From Tepidanaerobacter sp. GT38 (GTDB lineage Bacteria; Bacillota; Thermosediminibacteria; Thermosediminibacterales; Tepidanaerobacteraceae), in NCBI RefSeq assembly GCF_021991635.1, contig NZ_JAFFJA010000011.1, positions 1-40,819 on the forward strand: DNA of 40,819 nucleotides, read 5' to 3'. The number at the start of each line of letters is the position of its first letter. The first letter of the stretch is position 1. Below the pieces are notes generated by a model. It worked only from the letters and a program-made list of their open reading frames with translations. It did not search any database and was not told the origin of the DNA. Both the position numbers and the translations under genes were made by a program. This document shows, in pieces, positions 8,179-16,825 of this stretch.

Positions 8179-8222
8179 TTGCTCTCCTCCTAGCTAATTT
8201 TGATTCACTTAAAAGCTTTTGA

Positions 8223-9581
8223 TTAGGAAGCTGCCTGTTTATAGTTCCTCAAGAAGTTTGTCAAGGTAGCAGCCTCTTCTGTGCCTACAACAACTTTCCA
8301 TCCGGGCAGCTCATCTTCAATATCGGCTTTCAGTACCGCTACTTTGCCGGGGATAATGAGTTCCCTCGTCTTTAACTTGTTTTCCACCTCAAATTCTTTT
8401 ACGGCTTTAGCTATTGATTTGCCATTGAACTTGCCTGCAGCCCAGGCAGTAAGGACTGAGTATCCTCCCGCATCGGGTATTAAAATCCACGCTGGCACTT
8501 TCGACCTTTCAACTTCGCCGGAGACAATGAAATAGGTCAGTGCAAAGTCAACTGTTACTAAAAGGGGCGACTCCTCATCGGCGGCACCGATCTTATATAT
8601 GCCCTGTTCTATGCGCATGGGCCTTTGAGGGTCTGTGAAGATATTTTGTCTCAGGGCAAACAAAGGCAGTGCTATGGAGTAATCGATATCACTCAGAACG
8701 ATAATTGAGGCGTATTTTTCAACAAAAAGGGTTGCACATGCAAGCTGCATCATCTTGTCCTGAGCCATGTCGCAGACAAAGGCCACTGTGGGATATCCAA
8801 AGGTTCTGTCACCGGACAGTAACGCCGTCCTTCTTATGTTTATCATATCATCAAAGGTACCTTTTAAATTGCGGCTGCCAGCATCCAGCAACAGTTCCTT
8901 ATAGCCGGCCTTTTGAATCTTTTCCACCAGTTCGTATAGTTTTTCCTTGCCTGCGGCAGTGACTCCAAGCAGCAGTTTGTGGTCTTTTGCAAGGTTTACC
9001 ATTGCTTCATAGTTTTGATCATTGGCTCCAAAAAGTATGGGACCCTTATCTCCAAACTGGCGCACGGCTTCTTCAGCAATCTCAGTATTTTCAGTCATGA
9101 TCATGGGGACTACTTTAGGACAGCTGTCAGTTACCTTCTTAATGAGGCTTATGAAAGCGTCCTTGTCTTCTCTTTCACACTTGAAAGCAGCTATTTCTAC
9201 GTGCATTTCTTCACTAATTCGGGTATAATTTACCTCGTTTACATTCTTTATCTTTCTATCAACTTCGTCAGAGCTCATGGCATCTGAGAACATTACTGCA
9301 AATCTTGGACGATTTACAAAGGTTTTTTCATGTCTAAACAAGACCGTCTCTCCACCTAAGGCATATTCAAAATCCCCTGCACCAAATTTAACAGTTCTCA
9401 TAGGAGGTGCTGTTGCTTCAGACAGCTTTGCCTTAGCATCATCTGACATGTAAGGGCATTTTTCTGCTTCCACATTACCTTGGGCCAGCTTCATGGCAAA
9501 GGCAAGACACGTAGGAAATCCGCACTCCTTGCAGTTTTTTTGCGGCAGTAATTTATATATTTGCATACCATTGAGGGCCAT
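8223..9581 (-). CDS. acsC: Corrinoid iron-sulfur protein large subunit AcsC
   Basis: This subunit carries the corrinoid that receives the methyl group from AcsE and delivers it to AcsB. The 452-residue protein has the N-terminal 4Fe-4S motif with Cys17, Cys20, Cys25 and Cys42 (CX2CX4CX16C), the cluster used to reduce the cobalt. A TIM barrel and a C-terminal corrinoid-binding region (PDAGGYSVLTAWAAGKF) follow. The start ATG has AAAGGAGAG upstream. It forms a heterodimer with AcsD, encoded directly upstream (19-base gap). Confidence 0.97.
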   Translation of the reverse strand: MALNGMQIYKLLPQKNCKECGFPTCLAFAMKLAQGNVEAEKCPYMSDDAKAKLSEATAPPMRTVKFGAGDFEYALGGETVLFRHEKTFVNRPRFAVMFSDAMSSDEVDRKIKNVNEVNYTRISEEMHVEIAAFKCEREDKDAFISLIKKVTDSCPKVVPMIMTENTEIAEEAVRQFGDKGPILFGANDQNYEAMVNLAKDHKLLLGVTAAGKEKLYELVEKIQKAGYKELLLDAGSRNLKGTFDDMINIRRTALLSGDRTFGYPTVAFVCDMAQDKMMQLACATLFVEKYASIIVLSDIDYSIALPLFALRQNIFTDPQRPMRIEQGIYKIGAADEESPLLVTVDFALTYFIVSGEVERSKVPAWILIPDAGGYSVLTAWAAGKFNGKSIAKAVKEFEVENKLKTRELIIPGKVAVLKADIEDELPGWKVVVGTEEAATLTNFLRNYKQAAS

Positions 9582-9600
9582 AATACATCTCTCCTTTTAC

Positions 9601-10539
9601 TTATTCGGTCATCTGGTTGATAAAATTGCGAACCACTTCAACTGAACGGGGATGCCTTAATATCACAGCATTGGCTCCAGCACCGAGCACCCCTACCGCA
9701 GTGGATATTTCCATACCGACAGCCCTTTCTTCCTGACTGCCCCACTCAGGCGCATCATCTTCTGTAGCAACAGATTCTTTAACTTTCCATGTTTCGAAGG
9801 ATACGGGCAGAATCATCGGCACCTGAAGGGTGGTGTCATTCTGCTGCAATGCTGCGAGCCTTATCCTGTCCATAGTTGTAACTACATACTCAAATCCGTA
9901 TCCCACCGCAGAACATCCGGGATCCATGACCATTCTGTCCGGCTTAATGCCCAGCTGAGTGATTAGTATGTTTAGCTGTTTAGCCAGGTTGAGGTCAACA
10001 GAAGACTCAGCAGCTACAATGTTGCCATATGCCATGCCAACTGCTGCTCCCACTTCTTTATAATTGGATTCTACAGCCGATAGAAATACAAAGTTTTTGT
10101 CGGCTAAAGCTTCTGCAACCTTTGTAAATACCTTGGCGTTTTTTTCGTTACTTTGGCACCCGGCTATAACCAGGGGCACGCTGACACTTTCGGCTACTTT
10201 TTTTGCAATTTCAGCACATTCTTCCGGTGACCTGTCAAGCCCATCCGGACTTGCACCTTCAAACTTTAAACATATAAAATCTGGACTATAGTTGTATATA
10301 CAGAAATTTGCCCATTTTGCAGGGTCATCGGCTACATCTTTAAAAATCTCCTGGAGGCATTTGGGCCAGGATTCAGGATATATATCCCATATTTCCATAC
10401 CGATGGCCGGTTTGTTGCCAATGTCGCCGTCAAAGCTGTAAAAGGGCAAAACCGATTCCCCGCCTAATTTTAAACCGTTTCCAATTGTAACTTCATTGAT
10501 TTTGCCAGAATACTTTTGTACAGGCATTTTATAAGCCAT
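9601..10539 (-). CDS. acsD: Corrinoid iron-sulfur protein small subunit AcsD
   Basis: The 312-residue partner of AcsC; together they form the methyl-carrying corrinoid protein. The TIM-barrel fold is recognisable through PVQKYSGKINEVTIGNG, GMEIWDIYPESWPK, LVIAGCQSNEKNAKV, DRMVMDPGCSAVGYG and the C-terminal GAGANAVILRHPRSVE. It starts at ATG after GGAGGAG. It lies between acsF (35-base gap) and acsC (19-base gap). No anomalies are visible. Confidence 0.96.
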   Translation of the reverse strand: MAYKMPVQKYSGKINEVTIGNGLKLGGESVLPFYSFDGDIGNKPAIGMEIWDIYPESWPKCLQEIFKDVADDPAKWANFCIYNYSPDFICLKFEGASPDGLDRSPEECAEIAKKVAESVSVPLVIAGCQSNEKNAKVFTKVAEALADKNFVFLSAVESNYKEVGAAVGMAYGNIVAAESSVDLNLAKQLNILITQLGIKPDRMVMDPGCSAVGYGFEYVVTTMDRIRLAALQQNDTTLQVPMILPVSFETWKVKESVATEDDAPEWGSQEERAVGMEISTAVGVLGAGANAVILRHPRSVEVVRNFINQMTE

Positions 10540-10574
10540 AGTATCTCCTCCATTAATATTTTGCCATGTAGGTA

Positions 10575-11354
10575 TTAAGCCTTTATCTGAGAGAGCAATA
10601 TCTTATCAAAAATTTCCCTTATGGATTTGACTGCCTTACAGTCCTTCGGGAGCTTGACAAGAGGTATGCCTTTGTTGTCATATTCGAAGACCATCTCATC
10701 CAGAGGAACTGTTCCAGCCAGTTTCAGACCTGAGCTTTCAATAGCTGCTTTTATGTCTTCGGACAGCCCTTCCTCAGGAACTCGATTTACTATGAGATAA
10801 AGCTCTTTAACATCAAGATTTAATTCTTCTATGAGCTGCTTAACTCTAGCCGCCGCCTGGATTCCACGCTTTGAACATTCGCTTACGGCAAACATCATGT
10901 CCACATTTTTGGTGGTTCGCCGGCTAAGATGCTCAAGGCCTGCTTCATTATCTATGACCAGAACTTTGTAGTTGTCAGAAAGTCTATCGGTGGCTTCTCT
11001 CAGAATGCCGTTAGCAAAGCAGTAACACCCCGGTCCTTCCGGCCTGCCCATTACCAATAGGTCAAAGCCTTTGCCTTCTATGATGGCCTGTTGAAGCTTA
11101 TAGTTGATGTAGTCAGTTTTGGTCATGCCACTGGGCAAATTGCCGTCACGATTTTTTATGCTCACATCTTCCCTTATGTCGCTTAAAGTTATTTCAACGT
11201 CTTCACCTAATACCTCATTTAGATTGGCATTGGGATCGGCATCTACCGCCAAGACCGGCGACAATCTTTTTTCTGCCAAATAATCGATTAAAAAACCTGC
11301 CAGTGTGGTCTTGCCGGTTCCGCCTTTTCCGGCTACGGCTACAGTGTAAGCCAT
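10575..11354 (-). CDS. acsF: CooC/AcsF-type nickel-insertion ATPase, ACS-associated
   Basis: A 259-residue MinD/ParA-type ATPase with the deviant Walker A motif GKGGTGKTT at residues 9-17, VLAVDADPNANL, and a Cys-X-Cys motif (GPGCYCF) that in CooC proteins binds nickel at the dimer interface. This family helps load nickel into CODH or ACS. Its position next to acsD, far from cooS, suggests it serves the acetyl-CoA synthase, hence the AcsF-type call. A second member at 18595-19374 lies next to cooS. Confidence 0.88.
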   Translation of the reverse strand: MAYTVAVAGKGGTGKTTLAGFLIDYLAEKRLSPVLAVDADPNANLNEVLGEDVEITLSDIREDVSIKNRDGNLPSGMTKTDYINYKLQQAIIEGKGFDLLVMGRPEGPGCYCFANGILREATDRLSDNYKVLVIDNEAGLEHLSRRTTKNVDMMFAVSECSKRGIQAAARVKQLIEELNLDVKELYLIVNRVPEEGLSEDIKAAIESSGLKLAGTVPLDEMVFEYDNKGIPLVKLPKDCKAVKSIREIFDKILLSQIKA

Positions 11355-11366
11355 GTCATCATCTCC

Positions 11367-12749
11367 TTATACTTTGTGGGCTGATAATCCGTTTACATCT
11401 TGAAGGGCTTCCATTACCGCTTCACTTAATGTAGGATGTGAATGAATAACTCTGCCAAGCTGCTCTGCAGTAAGCCCGTATCTTACGCCTACCGCAAGCT
11501 CATGAATAAGATCCGTTGCATGAGGACCTATGATTGATGCTCCAAGTAATTTGTCCGTTTTTTCATCCACTATGACTTTAACTTTACCGACAAATTGTCC
11601 CATAGCCTGAGCTTTTCCAAGGCCCTTAAAGGCAAAGTCTCCTTTTTTGACAGTATAGCCCCTGGCTATTGCTTCTTCTTCTGTAAGACCTACGCCTGAT
11701 ACCTCAGGGTCAGTGAACACTCCTCGAGGCACAGCCTGATAATTCATTTCGCATTTATGGCCCATGATGTTTTCTACAGCACATTCGGCCTCAGCAGAAG
11801 CCAGGTGGGCAAGTTGGGCTCCGGGCACCACATCTCCAATCGCATATATGTTTTCTACATTTGTCTGCATGTAATCATCGACCAGTATTCTGCCTCTTTC
11901 TACGGCCACTCCCAATTCTTCAAGACCTAAACCAGCGATATTTGCCTGCCGGCCGATAGCCACCAGCATCATATCTGCTTCAATCTCTTTTCCATCTCCA
12001 AAAATCGCCTTCACTCCGGAATCTGTCTTTTCTACCCTTTCAATTTTTGCCTTTAACATCAGCTTTATCTTTTTGCGCTTCATTACTTTCTCCATTTCCT
12101 GGCCGATCTCTCTATCTTCCAGAGGCAGCACATGGTCCATCATTTCAACCATGGTAATGGAAGTGCCAAGGGTGTTGAAGAACATCGCAAACTCACATCC
12201 TATGACACCGGCTCCTACAATTATCATGCTCTTTGGAATTTGCCTCAAATTCAGCGCCTCATCGCTGGTTATAACTTTTTCCCCATCATACGGGAAAATG
12301 GGAATTCTTGCCGGCAGTGAGCCAGTGGCAATAATTATGGCATCTGCCTCTATGTCCTCTGTAGTGCCATCATCTTTTGTCACAGTAACTTTATTCTTAT
12401 CTGTAATTTTGCCCGTGCCTTTCACAAGTCTTACATTATTTTTGTTGAGCAAAAACTCTATACCGCTGACCAGTCGCTCTACGATTTTATCTTTCCGATC
12501 GACAATAAAATTGATATCCGGTTTTACGTCACCTACCACTATAATTCCGAAATCCTTAGCTTGCCTAATATTTGTCAAAACATCGCTTGAGGCAAGGAGC
12601 GCCTTTGTTGGAATGCAGCCCCTATTAAGACAGGTCCCTCCTACCGTGTCTTTTTCTACAAGTGTTACCTCAGCTCCCATTTTTGCCGCTTTGATAGCCC
12701 CAACGTATCCACCGGGACCGGCACCTAAAACTACTATTCTTTTTGTCAT
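11367..12749 (-). CDS. lpdA: Dihydrolipoyl dehydrogenase
   Basis: A flavoprotein that reoxidises dihydrolipoyl groups with NAD+ (the L protein of glycine cleavage). The 460-residue protein has the N-terminal FAD motif VVLGAGPGGYVGAIKAA, the redox-active disulfide Cys40/Cys45 in GGTCLNRGCIPTK, the NAD motif IIVGAGVIGCEFA, ENIYAIGDVV, and the C-terminal catalytic HSHPTLSE. It has no N-terminal lipoyl domain. The ATG at 12747-12749 follows GGAGG by 7 bases. It sits between metF and acsF. It presumably works with GcvH; a role in electron transfer to MetF/MetV has not been shown. Confidence 0.95.
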   Translation of the reverse strand: MTKRIVVLGAGPGGYVGAIKAAKMGAEVTLVEKDTVGGTCLNRGCIPTKALLASSDVLTNIRQAKDFGIIVVGDVKPDINFIVDRKDKIVERLVSGIEFLLNKNNVRLVKGTGKITDKNKVTVTKDDGTTEDIEADAIIIATGSLPARIPIFPYDGEKVITSDEALNLRQIPKSMIIVGAGVIGCEFAMFFNTLGTSITMVEMMDHVLPLEDREIGQEMEKVMKRKKIKLMLKAKIERVEKTDSGVKAIFGDGKEIEADMMLVAIGRQANIAGLGLEELGVAVERGRILVDDYMQTNVENIYAIGDVVPGAQLAHLASAEAECAVENIMGHKCEMNYQAVPRGVFTDPEVSGVGLTEEEAIARGYTVKKGDFAFKGLGKAQAMGQFVGKVKVIVDEKTDKLLGASIIGPHATDLIHELAVGVRYGLTAEQLGRVIHSHPTLSEAVMEALQDVNGLSAHKV

Positions 12750-12767
12750 CACCAACCCTCCAGTTCT

Positions 12768-13640
12768 TTAGAATCCACACATGTCAAGCAGTGTGGCTAC
12801 ATTTTCTTCGGCCCCAATAGCCATGACATGGACTCCGTCACATATTTTTTCTTCTCGTATCTGTTGAATAAATTCAGCCGCAATAGTTAAACCTTCTTTT
12901 GTCTTGTCCTGAGCCTTTTGCATTCTGTCGATTATCTCATCTGGAACGCAAATACCGGGAACATTATTGTTCATATATTTAGCCATACCGGCAGATTTTA
13001 AAGGTATGACTCCAACTAGTACTTTAATATTTAAATTCTCCACTCTTTTCATAAAATCCTTTATTATTTTTATATCAAAGACCGCTTGTGTCTGAAAAAA
13101 TTTCGCACCAGCTTGTATTTTTTTCTTTATTTTTATAATCTGCAGTTCTAAGGGATCATAAAGAGGTGTGACACTTGCTCCCAAAAAAAACTGAGGTGCT
13201 CCTGAAAGTTCATGTCCGTTCATATCATACCCGTTCATGAGCTTTGTAGCCGCCTGGAGAATATTTACCGAATCCATATCAAAGACTCCGCGGGCTTCGG
13301 GATGATCGCCTATGCTGGGATGGTCTCCGGTCAGTGCCAACACATTTTGAATGCCCAGAGCTGCCGCTGACAGCAATTCGCCTTGGATAGCGATGCGGTT
13401 TCTATCTCTTCCGGTTATCTGCATTATTGGCTCAAGACCTTCATCCAGCAATATCTTGGCTCCTCCAAGAGAAGATGCCCTAACTACTGCACTCTGAAAA
13501 TCAGTGACATTAACTGCATCAACCCTGCCTTTTAGTGCTCTGGCACACTCTTTTATATGATTAAAATCGATCCCTTTGGGTGGGGCCATTTCTGCAGTGA
13601 TGACAAAGTCTCCTCTTTCCAGCTTCTCCTTAAAATTCAT
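12768..13640 (-). CDS. metF: 5,10-methylene-THF reductase, MetF subunit
   Basis: MetF reduces methylene-THF to methyl-THF using FAD. The 290-residue TIM-barrel protein shows VITAEMAPPKG, VDAVNVTDFQSA, ALTGDHPSIGDHPEA, GASVTPLYDP, GAKFFQTQAVFD and GVIPLKSAGMAKYMNNN, all typical of the acetogen type. It lies 12 bases after metV, which encodes its iron-sulfur partner. No hdrABC/mvhD or rnfC2 genes, which some acetogens use to couple MetFV, are present here, so the electron donor is not evident from this cluster. Confidence 0.95.
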   Translation of the reverse strand: MNFKEKLERGDFVITAEMAPPKGIDFNHIKECARALKGRVDAVNVTDFQSAVVRASSLGGAKILLDEGLEPIMQITGRDRNRIAIQGELLSAAALGIQNVLALTGDHPSIGDHPEARGVFDMDSVNILQAATKLMNGYDMNGHELSGAPQFFLGASVTPLYDPLELQIIKIKKKIQAGAKFFQTQAVFDIKIIKDFMKRVENLNIKVLVGVIPLKSAGMAKYMNNNVPGICVPDEIIDRMQKAQDKTKEGLTIAAEFIQQIREEKICDGVHVMAIGAEENVATLLDMCGF

Positions 13641-13652
13641 TCTGACTTCCTC

Positions 13653-14300
13653 CTATCTGCCAACGACGAGCTTTCTGGGATTTGCCGCTTTGCTGTAATC
13701 CTTTGGATCTTTTATCTCCAGCAATGTATCCAGCAAGTCTTGCTCCTTTAGCTTGTTGTAAATTAATATCCAGGCACAGTCATTTTCTACATTTACCTCA
13801 CATTTGCCGTTCTTAGCTCCACCGCAGGGGCCGTTCAGCAGGCTCTTTGCACATTTTGTTATGGGACACACACCGGCAGTCCAGCCAAGCTCGCACTGGC
13901 CGCAGGCTTTGCATGCTTCATAAAATTGGCCTATTCTTTCTATTTCGCCTATAAACAAAGTATCATTGGCAGGATAAACGGGAATTTTTACGACACTTGC
14001 CACCGTCTGTGCGCCATCACCGCAGGCCATACACAAGACCGCATCGGCATCTTCAAGTTCTGCCTTGCATTTTTTAAGTGATGCCCTTACCTGCAGTTTG
14101 TGACAGGATGGGTCTAATACTGTAGAACCGGTCACCGTCTTGCCTGATTGTTCAAGCCTTTCCTTCATTTCATCAATCTGCTGCTTGCCACCTGTCATAC
14201 ACGATGTGGCACACAAACTACAGCCTGTTATGAATATATTTTGTTTATCCTCTAAAAAATTCAGGATTTCTTCAAAAGGTTTTTGCTTGGATATGATCAT
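13653..14300 (-). CDS. metV: Methylene-THF reductase zinc/iron-sulfur subunit MetV
   Basis: The 215-residue partner of MetF in acetogens. It is rich in cysteine: an early group ITGCSLCATSCMTGGK, a central VLCMACGDG, and a C-terminal set CKACGQCELGWTAGVCPITKC followed by NGPCGGAKNGKCEV. These bind iron-sulfur clusters and zinc and are thought to pass electrons to the MetF flavin. The ATG follows GGGGGAA. It is encoded between folD (13-base gap) and metF (12-base gap). Confidence 0.94.
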   Translation of the reverse strand: MIISKQKPFEEILNFLEDKQNIFITGCSLCATSCMTGGKQQIDEMKERLEQSGKTVTGSTVLDPSCHKLQVRASLKKCKAELEDADAVLCMACGDGAQTVASVVKIPVYPANDTLFIGEIERIGQFYEACKACGQCELGWTAGVCPITKCAKSLLNGPCGGAKNGKCEVNVENDCAWILIYNKLKEQDLLDTLLEIKDPKDYSKAANPRKLVVGR

Positions 14301-14313
14301 GAAAAAATTCCCC

Positions 14314-15168
14314 CTATAGCCCCTGTTGATGCTTAAAAGCCTCGATTACGTGCTTGGCAAGTACCGTTGATGTCACCGAACCGACTCCGCCAGGAACAGG
14401 GGTAATTTGCCCGGCAATTTCGCTCACACTATCAAAGTCCACATCGCCGCACATCTTTCCGTTTTCATCAAAGTTAATTCCAACGTCAATAACTACTGCA
14501 CCATCATTTACCATATCTTTTGTAACCATACGAGCTTTGCCTGCTGCTGCAATGAGGATTTCGGCTCTCTTTGCTTCCCCGGCCAGGTCCTTTGTCCTGG
14601 TATGACAGATGGTAACCGTAGCATTTCGCTTGAGGAGCATCATTGCCAAAGGCCTGCCTACTACCATGCTCCTTCCGATAACTACTGTCCTTTTGCCGCT
14701 GATTTCAATGCCGTAATGGTCTAAAATCTCAATTACTGCCTGAGGCGTGCATGGAGCAAATCCATCACCGTCACCGCTCATTACCTTGCTTACATTGATG
14801 GGATTAAAACAGTCAACATCCTTTTCAGGTGCAATTTTATATTTGACTACATCTTCCGATATTTGCTCTGGAAGGGGCCTCATGATAAGAATGCCGTTTA
14901 CATTTGTATCCCCGTTCAATCTTTCAATGACTTTCAAAAATTCATCCTGGCTTATTTCTTCCGGCAATTTTTCCACCAGGCAATCGATGCCTATATCGGT
15001 GCACCGCTTCACAGCACCTTTGATATAAGCGGCAGAATCGGGCCTGTCTCCAGCCATAACTATACAAAGCACCGGTGTCTTTCCCTTTTGCTTGAATTGT
15101 TCTACCTCTGCTGCAAGCTTTTCTTTTAATGCTGCTGCAACTTCCTTGCCGCTGAGTATTTTAGTCAT
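14314..15168 (-). CDS. folD: Bifunctional methylene-THF dehydrogenase/methenyl-THF cyclohydrolase FolD
   Basis: FolD interconverts methylene-THF and methenyl-THF with NAD(P)H and can also hydrolyse methenyl-THF. The 284-residue length is standard. Signatures are AAYIKGAVKRCTDIGI, the RPLPEQI motif, DVDCFNP, GRSMVVGRPLAMMLL and PVPGGVGSVTSTVLAKH. The operon also contains a separate cyclohydrolase gene, fchA, immediately upstream (3-base gap), so FolD may serve mainly as the dehydrogenase here. Confidence 0.96.
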   Translation of the reverse strand: MTKILSGKEVAAALKEKLAAEVEQFKQKGKTPVLCIVMAGDRPDSAAYIKGAVKRCTDIGIDCLVEKLPEEISQDEFLKVIERLNGDTNVNGILIMRPLPEQISEDVVKYKIAPEKDVDCFNPINVSKVMSGDGDGFAPCTPQAVIEILDHYGIEISGKRTVVIGRSMVVGRPLAMMLLKRNATVTICHTRTKDLAGEAKRAEILIAAAGKARMVTKDMVNDGAVVIDVGINFDENGKMCGDVDFDSVSEIAGQITPVPGGVGSVTSTVLAKHVIEAFKHQQGL

Positions 15169-15171
15169 TTA

Positions 15172-15813
15172 CTAAACCCCCTTGTTCATAAGCCTTTGTT
15201 CCACTTTAACATATGTTTCATCGGCAATTCTGATGCCTTCTTCAACTAATGCATCCATTTCTTCACTGATTTTAGACACAAAGCTTTCATCTTTGATGCC
15301 GTTTAAGTTGATAATTACATTCAGCTTTCCGCTAATTAAAGCAGCCTTTAAGCACAATACTCCTACGCCCACATCGCTTAAAGCCAGTATTGATCCTATC
15401 TCTCCAAGCCTGGCCTGAAGCTTTATCGCTTCCACGGCAGTTCTGATAATGTCCATAGGCACGCTGCATGCGTGTTTTAATGCCTTTTCCATGGCTTCTT
15501 CTCTAGCTGCTTTTTCTTCAGGCGTATCCTTCGGCATGCTGTAGACCTTTGCCACTTCTCCAAAAACTTCAGCATCTCCGTCTACCATCGCCAGCAAGGC
15601 CTGCTGAAGCTCAGTTGCCTTCTCCATAATCTCATATACTTCCTGTTCTACATCCTTGTATTTCTTTTTGCCTACAGTCAGATTGCCAACCATGTTCCCC
15701 AAGGCCATACCTATGGCCCCCACCAAAGCTGCCGCTCCGCCTCCTCCGGGAACCGGTTCCTTTGAAGCCAGCACCTCTACAAAATCCTTACAACTCTTTT
15801 CAATTAACATCAT
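15172..15813 (-). CDS. fchA: Methenyl-THF cyclohydrolase FchA
   Basis: FchA catalyses the formyl-THF to methenyl-THF step of the methyl branch. The 213-residue helical protein belongs to the formiminotransferase-cyclodeaminase-like family and contains the hallmark PVPGGGGAAALVGAIGMALG, then MVGNLTVGKKKY and the DVGVGVLCLKAAL region. Two adjacent ATG codons follow GAGGAGG; the first overlaps the stop codon of the DUF166-like gene by 4 bases and the second (15808-15810) is an equally possible start. Confidence 0.93.
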   Translation of the reverse strand: MMLIEKSCKDFVEVLASKEPVPGGGGAAALVGAIGMALGNMVGNLTVGKKKYKDVEQEVYEIMEKATELQQALLAMVDGDAEVFGEVAKVYSMPKDTPEEKAAREEAMEKALKHACSVPMDIIRTAVEAIKLQARLGEIGSILALSDVGVGVLCLKAALISGKLNVIINLNGIKDESFVSKISEEMDALVEEGIRIADETYVKVEQRLMNKGV

Positions 15814-16628
15814 CTGTCCTCCTCAGAGTTTTTTTGAGCATCCTTTGCCGCATATAGGTTGATATAAGCTGCCAAGTGCATGGGTGAATCATTTATATCA
15901 GGATCCATGTGACTGCTTGAAAGGCAAGGATAGGTATGCCACAATTTGTTGGCAGTATCAACTACATTTTCCCTATTAACACCTATTAGCCCTGCGGCTA
16001 CATGGTATGTAGCACCACAGGGCGAAGAATATTTGACATTAACGTCTATTACATTGCCTTTTTCATCAACTACAAGGCTGTACTTGGGCTTTCCGATTTT
16101 AAATTGGTCAATAAAGTCGTTTATATATTTAAAGTTGCCTTTTGAAAGGGAACAAAAAGGCCTTGGAAAGGCCCATTCAAGGCCTTTGTCTTCACACAGG
16201 CCCTTTATTTTATTTACGAGGGATGTAGTAAGCCAATCCGGGTCTTCCCGAGGAACTATAATCGCTTTGCAGCCAGCATCGGCAACCTGCTTAATCAGCT
16301 CTATCAATATATCCGGATGAACTCCTACTGCTATGCAAATATCATGAACGGGAATCGGCTCTTTTATATACAAATTGGCATCATCGATAAGTTCAGGCAA
16401 TACCGAGGGAAAAAGCATGATGCCGACAATGTCCTCTGAAAAATCTAAATCTAGCTTATGTCTGAAATCGTAGCAGGACTTCGTGCACAGATTGGGACTG
16501 TGCTTAAAATTAGTAAGATGTGGCAGAAACTTTCGCGCAGCAAATTCTCCGCCGTATTTTATCTGAAAAAAACCCGGCGTGTCTGATGTGTCTTTACTTG
16601 CTGCTATGAAAAGTTTTAGGCGTTTCAT
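15810..16628 (-). CDS. DUF166-like protein inside the Wood-Ljungdahl operon
   Basis: A 272-residue protein that I place, from memory and tentatively, in the DUF166 family, whose function is unknown to me. Visible features are a possible nucleotide-binding middle region (DICIAVGVHPDILIELI, GCKAIIVPREDPDW), a PRPFCSLSKGN motif, KYSSPCGATYHVAAGLIGV and a late HTYPCLSSSHMDPD. Cysteines and histidines recur, which suggests a metal or catalytic cysteine. No signal peptide or membrane segment is seen. The ATG follows AAGGTGG, and the stop overlaps the fchA start. It is therefore tightly coupled to folate-branch genes, while 197 bases with a long inverted repeat separate it from fhs. Confidence 0.75.
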   Translation of the reverse strand: MKRLKLFIAASKDTSDTPGFFQIKYGGEFAARKFLPHLTNFKHSPNLCTKSCYDFRHKLDLDFSEDIVGIMLFPSVLPELIDDANLYIKEPIPVHDICIAVGVHPDILIELIKQVADAGCKAIIVPREDPDWLTTSLVNKIKGLCEDKGLEWAFPRPFCSLSKGNFKYINDFIDQFKIGKPKYSLVVDEKGNVIDVNVKYSSPCGATYHVAAGLIGVNRENVVDTANKLWHTYPCLSSSHMDPDINDSPMHLAAYINLYAAKDAQKNSEEDR

Positions 16629-16692
16629 GGGAAGACCACCTTTGGCAAGATTGTTGTTCTTTAAAGAGCTTAATGAGATATAAAGTAGCTCT

Positions 16693-16765
16693 ATGGCGTC
16701 ATGTAATACCAGCGAGCTATTATATATAGCAATGGTTCTTGCCGGCGGTATTACATGACGACCAT
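16693..16765. repeat. Long inverted repeat between fhs and the DUF166-like gene
   Basis: CGTCATGTAATACC (16697-16710) and GGTATTACATGACG (16747-16760) are perfect 14-bp inverted copies. ATGG (16693-16696) and CCAT (16762-16765) extend the stem by 4 bp past one bulged base. The 36-base interior can form two small hairpins, GCTAT-TATAT-ATAGC and GCAA-TGGTTC-TTGC. No U tract follows, so it is not a standard terminator. It lies in the 197-base gap 16629-16825, in which I see no gene and no convincing promoter. Confidence 0.75.
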
Positions 16766-16825
16766 ATATTGATACAGTATTATCTTTATGGCCAAATTGT
16801 CCAGTTTTGATTTTTAACTAAAACT

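Noticed and set aside
12073-12771. 232-codon plus-strand open frame opposite lpdA
   Set aside because: It is the shadow of lpdA; the composition is Ser/Thr/Ile-rich antisense translation and no ribosome site precedes it.
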